Positions 25,990 through 35,217 of a stretch of DNA of 64,000 nt are shown one piece after another; within the stretch, counting starts at the first letter, position 1, and each line of letters starts with the position of its first letter. This stretch comes from Agrobacterium vitis (lineage in GTDB: Bacteria; Pseudomonadota; Alphaproteobacteria; Rhizobiales; Rhizobiaceae), in the NCBI RefSeq assembly GCF_013337045.2, contig NZ_CP118259.1, positions 682,001 to 746,000 of the forward strand, read 5' to 3'. The notes below the pieces were generated by a model that saw nothing but the letters and a program-made list of their open reading frames with translations, was not told the origin of the DNA and did no database searches. The translations under genes were made by a program, and so were the position numbers.

Positions 25990-27933
25990 ATGGCCCTGCT
26001 CGAGCTGAAGAACCTCACCCGCATCTATCGCTCCGGGGAAGAGGATGTTGCGGTCCTTAAAGGCGTCAATCTCAGCATCAATCGCGGCGAGATGGTCTCG
26101 ATCATCGGTCCATCAGGGTCGGGAAAATCGACGCTGATGAATATTCTCGGCCTGCTCGATCGGCCAAGCGGCGGTGCGTATGAGATCGATGGCAAGCGTA
26201 CCGACCAGTTGGACAGCGACGCGCTGTCGGCGCTTCGGCGTGAGCATTTCGGCTTCATCTTCCAGCGCTATAACCTGCTGTCAGATCTGACAGCGCTTGG
26301 CAATGTGGAAGTGCCGGCGATCTATGCCGGGATTTCGCCGGGGGAACGCCGCAACCGGGCGACCAAAATCCTGGAACGGCTGGGCATGGGCGAACGGCTG
26401 CGCCACCGGCCTGGGCAATTGTCCGGCGGCCAGCAGCAGCGGGTGTCCATCGCCCGCGCGCTGATCAATGGCGGCGAGGTGATCCTGGCCGATGAACCAA
26501 CCGGCGCGCTCGACAAGCATAGCGGCGAGGAAGTGCTTCGCATTCTCGACGAATTGCATGCCGAAGGACGCACCATCATCATCGTCACCCACGATCCGGG
26601 CGTTGCCGCGCGCGCGGAACGCGTGATTGAGATTGCCGATGGCGAGATCATTGCCGACCGCCGCCAGGACAAGCCAGTGCTGGTGCGTGAAAACACCCTG
26701 CCATCCTCGGCCCGGCCGCATCGTTTCCCCGGTCTCGACCGGTTGGGTGAAGCCTTCATGATGGCCGTGCGGGCGCTTGCCTCGCACCGGCTGCGCACCT
26801 TCCTGACCATGCTGGGCATTATCATCGGCATCGCCTCGGTGGTGTCCGTCGTGGCGCTCGGGGCTGGCACCCAGCAGAAAGTGCTTTCCAATATCAACGG
26901 GCTTGGCACCAATACGCTGGAAATTTTCCCCGGCAAGGGGTTCGGCGATACCCGTTCAGGAAAGATCACCACGCTGAAGGTCGGCGATGCCGATGCACTC
27001 GCCAGGCTCTCTTATGTCTCCGCCGTAACCCCGACCGTTTCCACCTCAGGCACGGTGCGCTACGGTGCCACCGTGGCCAATGCGCTGGTCAACGGCGTTG
27101 GCGATCAGTATTTCATCGCCAAGGGCTCCAAGCTGATGGCCGGGCGGCTGTTTGACCATGCAAGCGTTGTCGCCATGAGCCAGGAGGCGGTGATCGACCA
27201 GAATGCCGCAAAGGCGTTGTTTGGCGACGATCCGGCCATGGCGCTTGGCCATACGGTGTTCCTGACCGATGTGCCGGTGCGGATTGTCGGCGTCATCGAG
27301 GCCCAGCAGGGCGGCTTCGGTTCGAACTCTAATCTACAGGCCTATTTGCCCTATAGCAGTGTCCAGGCCCGCTTCCTTGGCGATCTGTCGCTGCGCAGCA
27401 TCACCGTCAGGTTGGATGATAGCGTCGATAGTTCCGTGGCCGAAAGTGCCGTCACCACGTTTCTCACGGGCCGCCATGGTGAAAAAGACTTCTTCATCCT
27501 CAACACCGATGACATCCGCAAGACCATCGTCAGCACCGCTCAGACGCTGACACTGCTGGTGGCGGCGATCGCAGTGATTTCGCTGATCGTTGGCGGTATC
27601 GGGGTGATGAATATCATGCTGGTTTCGGTTTCCGAGAGGGTCAGCGAGATCGGCGTGCGCATGGCGGTCGGCGCGCGTCGCCAGGATATTCTCCAGCAAT
27701 TCCTGATCGAGGCCGTGCTGGTCTGCCTGATCGGCGGCGGCCTCGGCCTTGGCTTTGCCCTGTCGATCGGCTTTGTCTTTAGTCTGTTGACCAAGGATTT
27801 CCAGCTGGTCTATTCCACCACGTCAATGGTTGCAGCCTTCAGCTGCTCGTGCCTGATCGGCCTCGTCTTCGGCTTCATGCCCGCCCGTAATGCCTCAAGG
27901 CTCGACCCGGTGGCGGCACTCTCAAAAGATTAA
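25990..27933 (+). CDS. macB: MacB-like ABC transporter, ATPase-permease fusion
   Basis: A 647-residue MacB. The N-terminal ATPase has Walker A GPSGSGKST (about 39-47), Q-loop FQRYNLL, signature LSGGQQQR and Walker B VILADEPTGALD. The C-terminal half has four membrane helices with a large periplasmic domain (about 290-515) and the FtsX-like core (GGIGVMNIMLVSVSERVSEIGVRMAVGARRQDILQQFLIEA). Its GTG/ATG junction with macA indicates one operon. A strong terminator follows at 27954. Confidence 0.92.
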   Translation: MALLELKNLTRIYRSGEEDVAVLKGVNLSINRGEMVSIIGPSGSGKSTLMNILGLLDRPSGGAYEIDGKRTDQLDSDALSALRREHFGFIFQRYNLLSDLTALGNVEVPAIYAGISPGERRNRATKILERLGMGERLRHRPGQLSGGQQQRVSIARALINGGEVILADEPTGALDKHSGEEVLRILDELHAEGRTIIIVTHDPGVAARAERVIEIADGEIIADRRQDKPVLVRENTLPSSARPHRFPGLDRLGEAFMMAVRALASHRLRTFLTMLGIIIGIASVVSVVALGAGTQQKVLSNINGLGTNTLEIFPGKGFGDTRSGKITTLKVGDADALARLSYVSAVTPTVSTSGTVRYGATVANALVNGVGDQYFIAKGSKLMAGRLFDHASVVAMSQEAVIDQNAAKALFGDDPAMALGHTVFLTDVPVRIVGVIEAQQGGFGSNSNLQAYLPYSSVQARFLGDLSLRSITVRLDDSVDSSVAESAVTTFLTGRHGEKDFFILNTDDIRKTIVSTAQTLTLLVAAIAVISLIVGGIGVMNIMLVSVSERVSEIGVRMAVGARRQDILQQFLIEAVLVCLIGGGLGLGFALSIGFVFSLLTKDFQLVYSTTSMVAAFSCSCLIGLVFGFMPARNASRLDPVAALSKD

Positions 27934-27953
27934 GAATGCGGGCCAAGAACTGA

Positions 27954-27984
27954 GAAGGCGGGGCAAAAGAAAAGCCCCGCCTTC
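27954..27984 (+). terminator. Intrinsic terminator after macB
   Basis: GAAGGCGGGGC, 9 nt of A-rich loop, GCCCCGCCTTC: an 11-bp perfect stem 20 bases after the macB stop. Because the stem ends in AA/TT on both sides it may serve the convergent hydrolase gene too. Confidence 0.85.
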
Positions 27985-28038
27985 TTGCCGGACCGGCTGG
28001 CGGGCCGTCCTGCTACTCTTCGTGCTGCTATTTTTGGT

Positions 28039-29751
28039 TTACACCCCGGGAATAAAGGGTACGAGCAGTTTCGAGCCGTATTCCCCACCGAAGTGGATGA
28101 TATGGCGGCCCTTGTTGAGGGTGGGAATAGGCGGCAATTGCGGGAATTCCGGCCTGATCAGCAGATCGGTACCGGTAATCACCAGTTCCAGTGTTTCGCC
28201 CGGCTGCCAGCGGATGCCATAAGGCCAGAAGCCGATTTCGATGGGCACGATCTCCCCCGCCTTCAACTTGGCCGGAGTGTCATAGGGCAGGAAGGGCTCA
28301 AGTTCGGTCGAACGTTCGGGGTCCGTGGCCCTTAGCGAGACGCGCAGGCGGCCATTGGGGCCGACATGGGTGCGGTCCGTCACCACGTGGCATTCCTGCA
28401 CCGTTCCGTTGCTGTCGCGCTTCCTGACAAAGGCAAACAGGTCCATGTCGTCATTGCCATCCGCTTCCACCCAGAGCTTCAGGTTGAAGGAACCGGTGAG
28501 TTCCGTCAGCTCGTTGAAGGTGATGAAGAAGGAAACACCTTCCTTGTCCGCGACATCGTAGGAAAGGCTGGCGGCCTCCGTCTGGCTTTCGTGGGACAAA
28601 ACAGGTTTGCCGTCCTTCAGCCCAAGGTGAAGCGCTTTGGTGACCTGACGCTTGAGCGGGAAGGCGACCTCGCTGCGGTTGACGGTATCGCGGTTGCCCG
28701 GGTCCATCACAGACAGGCGGACGCGCGGCGTGGCCTCCCAGCCATTATCGATATCTTTCAGGAAGCGATCAAAGAAACGGCGCAGGTCATCGACATTCTC
28801 GGGGTTGAAATAATCAGTCCATTCATGGGTATTGTTGACCCGCAGCCATTTTTCCGTCGATGAAATGGATGACCAGCCGCGAAATGTGCCGCCCGTATGC
28901 AGAAGATTGGTCCAGGAGGCCACGACATAGGCGGGAACATCAATGTTTTCGAGGACAGGGACCTTGGCCTTCCAATAGTCGTCGAGGAGCGGATGGGTGG
29001 CTGACATGGCGGGAATGTCTTCCACCAGACCGTGGCCGGCGAGCCGACCGAAAATGCCCTCGGAGAAAATAATGTCCGGGATGCCGCCGCGGCAGTTGGA
29101 ATCACGATAGATGTCGGCAGCCCCTTCCCAAGGGGCAATGGCTGCCAGATGCGGTGGGCGCAGCGCGGCGACAAACCATTGCGACATTGCCAGCATGGAA
29201 TTGCCTGTCAGGCCGATCTTGCCGCTCGACCAGGGTTGCTGGCCAGCCCACTCGATCAGGTCGTACTCGTCTTCCGGCTCCTGGCGTCCCCAGGCGTGAA
29301 TGTCGCCTTCAGAATTACCGGCACCGCGGCTGTCCGGCGCGATGATCACATAGCCATGGGCAACCCAATAGGCCGGTGTTGGGGCTTCGAACTTGTTGAG
29401 CCCATCCTCCCAGGCGACAGGCACATCCATGCGTGTCGGGTGTCCGAACAGATCGTTGTTGAGAAAGCTCCCGCGTTTGCCATAAGGGCTCCAGCCGATA
29501 ATGGCTGGATACTGGCCCTCTGCGACGGGCCTATATATGTCTGCCCTGATCTTCACGCCGTCGCGCAGTGTTACGGCCACATCCCGCTCCACCAGCACAT
29601 CCGATTGTAGTGGCATACCGCCTTCACGGTGGGTGCTGCCCTTTTTGAGAATGAAACTGCGCTCATCCACCCGATAATTGGTGGAGTTCTCATTGACCAC
29701 AGCTTTCCTGAAAATAACGTCGATTCCGTCTAAGTTTTTGGTAATATTCAT
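28039..29751 (-). CDS. CocE/NonD family hydrolase (X-Pro dipeptidyl-peptidase S15-like)
   Basis: A 570-residue alpha/beta hydrolase. The N-terminal domain starts RDVAVTLRDGVKIRADIYRPVAEGQYPAIIGWSPYGK and has the nucleophile elbow GLTGNSMLAMSQW (G-x-S). The C-terminal part is the jelly-roll of the S15 family (KALHLGLKDGKPVLS..., LRVSLRATDPERSTELEPF). Relatives hydrolyse acyl-amide or ester bonds such as cocaine, glutaryl-7-ACA and X-Pro peptides; the substrate here is unknown. The start at 29751 is set by GGAGGAAAAC just before it. It is divergent from a TetR gene and probably controlled by it. Confidence 0.85.
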   Translation of the reverse strand: MNITKNLDGIDVIFRKAVVNENSTNYRVDERSFILKKGSTHREGGMPLQSDVLVERDVAVTLRDGVKIRADIYRPVAEGQYPAIIGWSPYGKRGSFLNNDLFGHPTRMDVPVAWEDGLNKFEAPTPAYWVAHGYVIIAPDSRGAGNSEGDIHAWGRQEPEDEYDLIEWAGQQPWSSGKIGLTGNSMLAMSQWFVAALRPPHLAAIAPWEGAADIYRDSNCRGGIPDIIFSEGIFGRLAGHGLVEDIPAMSATHPLLDDYWKAKVPVLENIDVPAYVVASWTNLLHTGGTFRGWSSISSTEKWLRVNNTHEWTDYFNPENVDDLRRFFDRFLKDIDNGWEATPRVRLSVMDPGNRDTVNRSEVAFPLKRQVTKALHLGLKDGKPVLSHESQTEAASLSYDVADKEGVSFFITFNELTELTGSFNLKLWVEADGNDDMDLFAFVRKRDSNGTVQECHVVTDRTHVGPNGRLRVSLRATDPERSTELEPFLPYDTPAKLKAGEIVPIEIGFWPYGIRWQPGETLELVITGTDLLIRPEFPQLPPIPTLNKGRHIIHFGGEYGSKLLVPFIPGV

Positions 29752-29853
29752 GTTTTCCTCCATATGGTGCCGGTCCTCCTGTGCCTTGGCCCAAAAAGCG
29801 CCAAGGCTTCAGGTTCCGGCCTCCTCCCAGTGACCGCCAGTTCATGTCCTGCA

Positions 29854-29873
29854 TCGTGTGCATCTGCACACGA
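29854..29873. promoter_or_regulatory. 20-bp palindrome, likely TetR operator
   Basis: TCGTGTGC-ATCT-GCACACGA is a perfect 8-4-8 dyad between the divergent hydrolase and TetR genes, about 100 bases upstream of the hydrolase start. Flanking TCCTG/CAGGA extends the symmetry to 32 bases with a two-base bulge. Size and position fit a TetR operator. Confidence 0.65.
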
Positions 29874-30008
29874 CAGGAAACACCCGGAGGTTACGCCATT
29901 TATATAAAAATACAACGTGTGTTTAATATTTTTATAGGCTGTCGTTATTGACGCCCTGTTCGGTCACGGGGCAAAAGATCAGTCAATGGCCTCATCGATG
30001 AAGCAGAC

Positions 30009-30716
30009 ATGACCATGAGCGACGAGCAACCAGCCAAGATGAAGCCGACCCGGGTCGGCAGGCCCCGGTTGGGCGCGGAGGTTGGCCGCGAGGCAATTCT
30101 CTCGAAAGCCATTCATGCTTTTGGCCGCCAGGGCTTTGACGGGGTCAATCTGCGGGACCTGGCAAGGCAGGCCGGGGTCAATATTGCGCTGGCAAACTAT
30201 CACTTCGGCTCAAAAGCCGCCCTATGGGAGGCATGTCTTGAACGCATGAACCTGCGCGCAGCACCCTGCATCAGCGCCTTGCAGGCCATTTCGGCGGCCC
30301 CTTTGGCCTATTCGCAGAGAATGGCGGATTTCTATGCCACCTTCATCCGCTTCAACGCCGACCTGCCGGATTATGGCCTGTTCATTCTCCAGGAGATGGT
30401 TCAGGAAGGCCCGCGCCAGGAACAGGTGAAAGCCTCGCTGATCGATCCTTTTCACGATGCGACGGTGCCGCTTCTCTTGGAAGGAATGGACCTGGGATTG
30501 GTCCACCGGCAGGATGCATCCCTGCTGTTTTTCACCCATTCCATCACCATTTCGCACGTTCTGGCAGGCCAGGGTACAATGGCATTCTATCTCCAGCCTG
30601 AGGGCCGCAAGGAGCAGACGATGAAGGATATTCTGGCAATGATCATCCGTTCCGCAGCAGGCCTACTGCCGGCCGAATTCGAACAGGCAATCGCATCGGC
30701 CAATCCACCGGCATAA
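30009..30716 (+). CDS. TetR family transcriptional regulator
   Basis: A 235-residue regulator with the N-terminal HTH GREAILSKAIHAFGRQGFDGVNLRDLARQAGVNIALANYHFGSKAALWEACL (about residues 25-75), whose ANYHFGSK motif matches the CerR/YbiH subgroup. The C-terminal domain (about 85-230) is helical and ligand-binding. It is divergent from the CocE-type hydrolase, the probable target. Starts at 30009 or 30015 are equally possible. Confidence 0.85.
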   Translation: MTMSDEQPAKMKPTRVGRPRLGAEVGREAILSKAIHAFGRQGFDGVNLRDLARQAGVNIALANYHFGSKAALWEACLERMNLRAAPCISALQAISAAPLAYSQRMADFYATFIRFNADLPDYGLFILQEMVQEGPRQEQVKASLIDPFHDATVPLLLEGMDLGLVHRQDASLLFFTHSITISHVLAGQGTMAFYLQPEGRKEQTMKDILAMIIRSAAGLLPAEFEQAIASANPPA

Positions 30717-30793
30717 ATTTTATGATGCGGCAATAAAGATAGTGGCAAGCGGGTAGGGCGGCTTTTATGGCCTTGGCAGCACCGGCAGCGCAC

Positions 30794-31207
30794 TCAGGCC
30801 CGCGCCACAGCCTCGCCCCTGATCCGTTCCACCATGGAGCGCAGGCCGTTGGCGCGTTGGGCGGAGAGGTGTTCGATCAGGCCGAGCTTGCCAAACAGGT
30901 CAAGGGCGTTGAAGCCTGCGACTTCTGAGGCGGTCTTGCCGGAATAGGCTGACAGCACGATGGCGACCAGGCCCTTGACGATATGGGCATCGGAATCGCC
31001 TTCGAAGGTCAGGATCGGGTCCGGACCTTCGCCCGCCTTCGTCACCAGCCAGACCTGACTGGCGCAGCCCTTGACCTTGTTGTCAGCGATACGCTGCTCT
31101 TCCGGCAGGTCAGGCAGTGCCTTGCCCAGTTCAATAACGTAGCGGTAGCGGTCTTCCCAATCGTCGAGATAGGCGAAGTCGTCGATAATCTGGTCGATGG
31201 GCGTCAT
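30794..31207 (-). CDS. sufE: SufE family cysteine desulfurase accessory protein
   Basis: A 137-residue SufE with the persulfide-accepting Cys48 in DNKVKGCASQVWLV and the family's start IIDDFAYLDDWEDRYRYVIELG. SufE takes sulfur from SufS and passes it to the SufBCD scaffold for Fe-S assembly. No other suf gene is adjacent, which is common for rhizobial sufE. Confidence 0.9.
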   Translation of the reverse strand: MTPIDQIIDDFAYLDDWEDRYRYVIELGKALPDLPEEQRIADNKVKGCASQVWLVTKAGEGPDPILTFEGDSDAHIVKGLVAIVLSAYSGKTASEVAGFNALDLFGKLGLIEHLSAQRANGLRSMVERIRGEAVARA

Positions 31208-31331
31208 GGGAGGGTCATCCAGGCGGTTTTTCGGGTGTTTTGGGTGGCTTCCGATGATGGTTTTGGAAGCCGCTCGAGGCCATATAGGCCTTTCCCATAC
31301 GGAAATGAACCGGCTGCGCGGTAAAAATCAC

Positions 31332-31796
31332 TCAACCTGCGGGTTTCGGCCTTGGTCTCGGAACGGTGATGGTCAGGGGCACGCCATTGCCAGCAGCAGA
31401 GACCGTACCGGTGACCATATGGTCTTCGCTGGCGGCGGCAGGGGTGGCGATTGTCGCTTCCTTGACGCTGCCATGGGCTGGCGCCGCATCGGCGCTGATG
31501 GCCTGATGATCCTCTCCGGTGCCAAACTGACGGTTAAGCAATTGATAAGCGACCAGCGCACCTTCACGCGCCCGGATTCCGATGGCCTGAAGCGTCTGGC
31601 CGCCCTTTACGCAGACATCGGGCTTTTCCCCGCAGAGGCCGGAAACGTAATCATAAGCGCCTGATGCGGCCGAAACGGCGTTTGCCAGCTCGAATTGCGG
31701 TGCAGATGCAGAACCATCGCGCGGCGCGCCGCCCAGATAGGACAGGGCGACCAATACCAGCGTAAACCAGAATGCTCCCTTGATCAGAAACCACAT
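31332..31796 (-). CDS. DUF5330 domain protein
   Basis: A 154-residue protein with an N-terminal membrane segment (FLIKGAFWFTLVLVALSYLG) and the DUF5330 core (ANAVSAASGAYDYVSGLCGEKPDVCVKGGQTLQAIGIRAREGALVAYQLL) with a Cys pair in a CGEKPDVC loop. The C-terminus is Pro- and Ala-rich. Function unknown; conserved in Rhizobiales. Confidence 0.72.
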   Translation of the reverse strand: MWFLIKGAFWFTLVLVALSYLGGAPRDGSASAPQFELANAVSAASGAYDYVSGLCGEKPDVCVKGGQTLQAIGIRAREGALVAYQLLNRQFGTGEDHQAISADAAPAHGSVKEATIATPAAASEDHMVTGTVSAAGNGVPLTITVPRPRPKPAG

Positions 31797-32227
31797 GACC
31801 GCTTATCCGTCTCGTTCTGCGACATTTTTTCGTCTGTCGCGTCGGTTGCGCCGATCGTATGGCCGGGCTGCTGCGAAACAGACTATGATTCGCGCGGAAA
31901 TATCGCTTTGCAAAACATAATCGGATTTTCTGCGTATTTTCATAAAATGCGTTCTTTCCGCATTTGAACCACATTCTAGTCAAAGTTTAACGACTGAGGT
32001 TAAGCATAATTGCGGCAGAACCCTTCTGTTCCCGGGCTTTTTCATTCCACCAACCGCCACAGATATTAACGTGATGCGGAAAAACATGCAAAATCCGTTG
32101 CTTACGCCACGTTAACCATGTTTTCGAAAGCTTCTGACCCCTGTCCCTTTCCGAGACGGAAACACCGGTTTAGGCGGGTTTTGCAGCTTTCCCTTTATCT
32201 TTTCCTTAAGGCGGCGACCTCTATTGT
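31797..32227. other. Intergenic promoter region of the histidine kinase gene
   Basis: About 430 bases between divergent genes. A perfect 7-bp stem-loop AAATGCG-TTCTTTC-CGCATTT lies at 31945-31965. TTAA-type half sites (31986, 32001, 32112) are present but not with the seven-base spacing of CtrA boxes. No gene is supported. Confidence 0.4.
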
Positions 32228-34045
32228 TTGGTCAGTAAAGAGGACCGCAAGTCGCGGAAATTTGGCGTGTTGGTATTGAGTAAAATCGCTGATCGGGCAA
32301 AGACCCTTCTCGACGAAGCCGTGACCCTGGTGGTGACGCGCATCGGCGCGGAAGCCTCGCCGTCTCGCGCCGAAGTTGCGGCGGCACGTTGCGTGGTGCT
32401 GGCCTGCTTGCCTGCTCTCGTCCTCGTGCCACTCACCCTGTCCTTCTTTCAAGGTGTCGCCGTGGCCCTGCCGCTCGGCGTTGCCATTGTTGCCGGCCTG
32501 TTTCTGATAGCCGTGGTCGCCGCCTTGTGGCTGGCGCGCCTCTCGGCTCGCCAGCCGGTCATCCGCCATTCCCTGGACGCGAGCGCTTCCATCGATCTGT
32601 CGCTGTTTCCCGGCATGGTTTTCACTCTCGATGCCCAGGCGCGGGTAGAGACCGTCGGCGGGCGCGATGCCCGTGATTTCCTGCCTTTCCTGCGCAATCC
32701 GCTCGGCCGTCCTTTCATCGATCAGGTGCATGTCACCGACCGTATCGCTTTCGTGCGTGCCTTTGACGCCCTGCGCCAGGGCGAGGATATTGGCCGTGTG
32801 CAACTGCGGCTTGCCCGCCCGACCGGTCATCCTGAAGGTGTCAAGGGCGAGACCGGCGAAGGTCAGCATAGCGAAACCGCGAGCGACGAGGCTGCCGATG
32901 GCACGTTGATGGCGGTTGGCCTCGACATGGCCGTGCGCCGCGACGAGCGCGGTGGCATTGCCGGAATTTTCGTACAGATGCTGGATTGCCGTGAGCAACA
33001 GCAGATGGCGCAGCGGTTGGTCAAGCTCGATGCCGATCTACAGACGGCCAACGAAGCGAAGTCGCGCTTTCTCGCCGCCGTCAGCCATGAATTGCGCACG
33101 CCGCTGAATGCCATACTCGGCTTTTCCGATATTCTGATGGGCGATTATTTTGGCCGGATGGAAGATGAGCGTCACCGCGAATATGTGCGGTTGATCCGCC
33201 AATCCGGCGGCCATCTTCTGTCGGTGGTCAATACCATGCTCGACATGTGCCGCATCGAGGCCGGGCGCTACGAATTGCTGGTGGAGCCGTTCTGCCTTGC
33301 GCAGACCATTCACGATTGTGAAAACATGCTGGCCTTGCAGGCCCAGGAAAAAGGCGTGAAGCTCACCAGCCGTATCGGTCGCGATGTGAGCGAGCTGACC
33401 GCTGATCCGCGTGCGGTGCGCCAGATCCTGATCAATCTTGTTGGTAACGCCATTAAATTCACTGAGCCGGGTGGCGTTGTTACCGTGGATGCGGCACGTT
33501 TCGGCAAGGATCTGGTGATCTCTGTCAGCGATACGGGTATTGGTATCGCCCAGGATCGCATCCTTCTGCTCGGCCAGCCTTTTGTTCAGGTCGATAGTGA
33601 TTATAACAGGAAATTCGACGGCGTTGGTTTGGGCCTGTCGCTGGTCAAGGGCCTCGTTGCCCTGCATGGCGGGACATTCCTGTTGACGAGCCGTGTGGGC
33701 GAGGGGACGGTGGTTTCCATCACCCTGCCAATCGACGGATCGGGCATTGCCCGGGTTCAATCCACAGGTGAAAGCCGTCAGATCGAATTTCCGCCACGCT
33801 TGCCCGTCAGTGAAAGGCAGCCTGCTCGCGAGAGGCTCGATGGGGCAATGAGCATGAATATGGCGGGCGACAGCGGTGTGCTTGGTGAGGGGCTTGCCCC
33901 ATCGCTGCGGCATCACCAGATGGACGGCGTCTCTTTTGAAGGGAGCACAGGGCAAACGCATGAACGGCAGGGTAGCGGGCAGCCGGGCCAAAGGATGGGC
34001 CAGCAAAAGGATGTGAATGACGACGCGAAAGCGAAAATTGCCTGA
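32228..34045 (+). CDS. Membrane sensor histidine kinase with PAS-like domain
   Basis: A 605-residue kinase: two adjacent membrane helices (about 55-75 and 80-105), a PAS-like sensor (about 125-245) carrying an acidic, Gly-rich insert (TGHPEGVKGETGEGQHSET), a short coiled coil, the H-box AVSHELRTPLNAILGFSDI (His near 287), N-box LINLVGNAIKFTEPGG, and G-boxes VSDTGIGIAQD and GVGLGLSLVKG. The last 90 residues are low complexity. The architecture resembles alphaproteobacterial DivJ/PleC/PdhS-type kinases, but identity is unproven and no response regulator is adjacent. The start is a TTG; a GTG at 32266 is an alternative. Confidence 0.83.
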   Translation: MVSKEDRKSRKFGVLVLSKIADRAKTLLDEAVTLVVTRIGAEASPSRAEVAAARCVVLACLPALVLVPLTLSFFQGVAVALPLGVAIVAGLFLIAVVAALWLARLSARQPVIRHSLDASASIDLSLFPGMVFTLDAQARVETVGGRDARDFLPFLRNPLGRPFIDQVHVTDRIAFVRAFDALRQGEDIGRVQLRLARPTGHPEGVKGETGEGQHSETASDEAADGTLMAVGLDMAVRRDERGGIAGIFVQMLDCREQQQMAQRLVKLDADLQTANEAKSRFLAAVSHELRTPLNAILGFSDILMGDYFGRMEDERHREYVRLIRQSGGHLLSVVNTMLDMCRIEAGRYELLVEPFCLAQTIHDCENMLALQAQEKGVKLTSRIGRDVSELTADPRAVRQILINLVGNAIKFTEPGGVVTVDAARFGKDLVISVSDTGIGIAQDRILLLGQPFVQVDSDYNRKFDGVGLGLSLVKGLVALHGGTFLLTSRVGEGTVVSITLPIDGSGIARVQSTGESRQIEFPPRLPVSERQPARERLDGAMSMNMAGDSGVLGEGLAPSLRHHQMDGVSFEGSTGQTHERQGSGQPGQRMGQQKDVNDDAKAKIA

Positions 34046-35150
34046 TAAAAGAAAACCGGCCCGCAAGGAACCGGGATTTCTGATGCTGGCCGCTCGAGCG
34101 TCCATGCGCCTCTGCGCGCGCAATCCAGCCCGGTTCACCAGCACGGTCGGCTTTGTCGTGGTCATGGGTTTCGTTGCGGCCAATGCTTTCTGGTATCAGC
34201 CGGGACGGCATCCGTCTCCCTTCCTGCGCACCCGCGATCCGCATGATTTTACCGCCATGCTGGGGCTGAACAGCAACCATTCCCTGAAACCCGACCCTGA
34301 TGACGTCACCACGTTCCGTATTCAGCGCCAGACAGCGGAAAACACCCCCGCCAGCACAGCGCCCGGCAGTGGTGGTCCAGCAACAGGTGTGTTGCCGGCC
34401 ACGGATATTGGTGCCGATCGGCTGACCGCCGGTATTCAGGCGCAGCTCATTCGCCTGGGGCTTTATGATGGTGTCGCCGATGGCAAACGTGGACCCCGAA
34501 CCGATGCAGCGATCAGCGCCTATCAGCGACGGATCGGCATGCCGGTTACCGGTGCGCCAAGCGATGACCTGCTGGCGGCCTTGAGCGTCGATCAGAAATC
34601 ACCTGCGGTTGCGGCCCCCAAGGGGAGTGCGCCGCCAGTGCGCCCTATGGAACGGCCAGTTCAGGTCACGGCGACAGCGGATGATGCCATCGATCCCGTA
34701 GCCGCAGCCATTCGCAATGCGGAAAAGACCGTCACCACAGCGCGGTCCGCGCCTGTGCAGCCCGCGCCCTCACGGTTGCCCACGGCAACACCCGTGTCGA
34801 CCGCCTCGGCCTCCTCGGGCAAAACCCAGTCCGGTGCGAAAACCCAATCCGGTGAACTGGCCAAGGCCGCGACGACAGCCAATGCGCCAGTGCCGCAGGC
34901 ATCGGTTGCCTCTGCCAGCCTTGTCACGACGGGTGTCAATGGGACTGGTGCAAGCGGGGAAGCAAGCCTGATCATGGATATCCAGCGCGGCCTGATCAAT
35001 ATCGCTTATACCGATATCAGCGTGGACGGCGTGGCTGGCGACAAGACCAAGGCTGCCATCCGCCACTTCGAGCGCCATTATCGCCTGCCGGAAACCGGTG
35101 AACCGAATATGGCGGTGCTGAAAAAACTGAAATCCATTGGCGCTTTGTAA
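34017..35150 (+). CDS. Membrane-anchored protein with two peptidoglycan-binding domains
   Basis: A 377-residue protein overlapping the kinase 3' end by 29 bases, which implies coupled translation. A basic N-terminus (RKRKLPDKRKPARK) is followed by one membrane helix (about 42-60). Two PGB_1 repeats follow: LTAGIQAQLIRLGLYDGVADGKRGPRTDAAISAYQRR (about 138-180) and DIQRGLINIAYTDISVDGVAGDKTKAAIRHFERHYRL (about 320-360). They are joined by a long Ala/Pro/Thr/Ser linker. The protein probably reaches across the periplasm to the cell wall. Confidence 0.8.
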   Translation: MTTRKRKLPDKRKPARKEPGFLMLAARASMRLCARNPARFTSTVGFVVVMGFVAANAFWYQPGRHPSPFLRTRDPHDFTAMLGLNSNHSLKPDPDDVTTFRIQRQTAENTPASTAPGSGGPATGVLPATDIGADRLTAGIQAQLIRLGLYDGVADGKRGPRTDAAISAYQRRIGMPVTGAPSDDLLAALSVDQKSPAVAAPKGSAPPVRPMERPVQVTATADDAIDPVAAAIRNAEKTVTTARSAPVQPAPSRLPTATPVSTASASSGKTQSGAKTQSGELAKAATTANAPVPQASVASASLVTTGVNGTGASGEASLIMDIQRGLINIAYTDISVDGVAGDKTKAAIRHFERHYRLPETGEPNMAVLKKLKSIGAL

Positions 35151-35184
35151 GCGGCTTTCACCAGCATTTGCGTATGTCCTAACG

Positions 35185-35207
35185 CAAAACCGGTTCCCAC
35201 TTTTCCC
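35185..35207 (+). repeat. Short intergenic repeat, copy 2
   Basis: AAAACCGGTTCCCACTTTTC, the second copy of the motif described at 21037, here 35 bases after the peptidoglycan-binding gene. It differs from copy 1 at two positions in 20. Confidence 0.5.
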
Positions 35208-35217
35208 AAAGTAAACG

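Noticed and set aside
31980..32125. TTAA half sites suggesting CtrA regulation of the histidine kinase
   Set aside because: The spacing is nine or more bases rather than seven, so no CtrA box can be supported.
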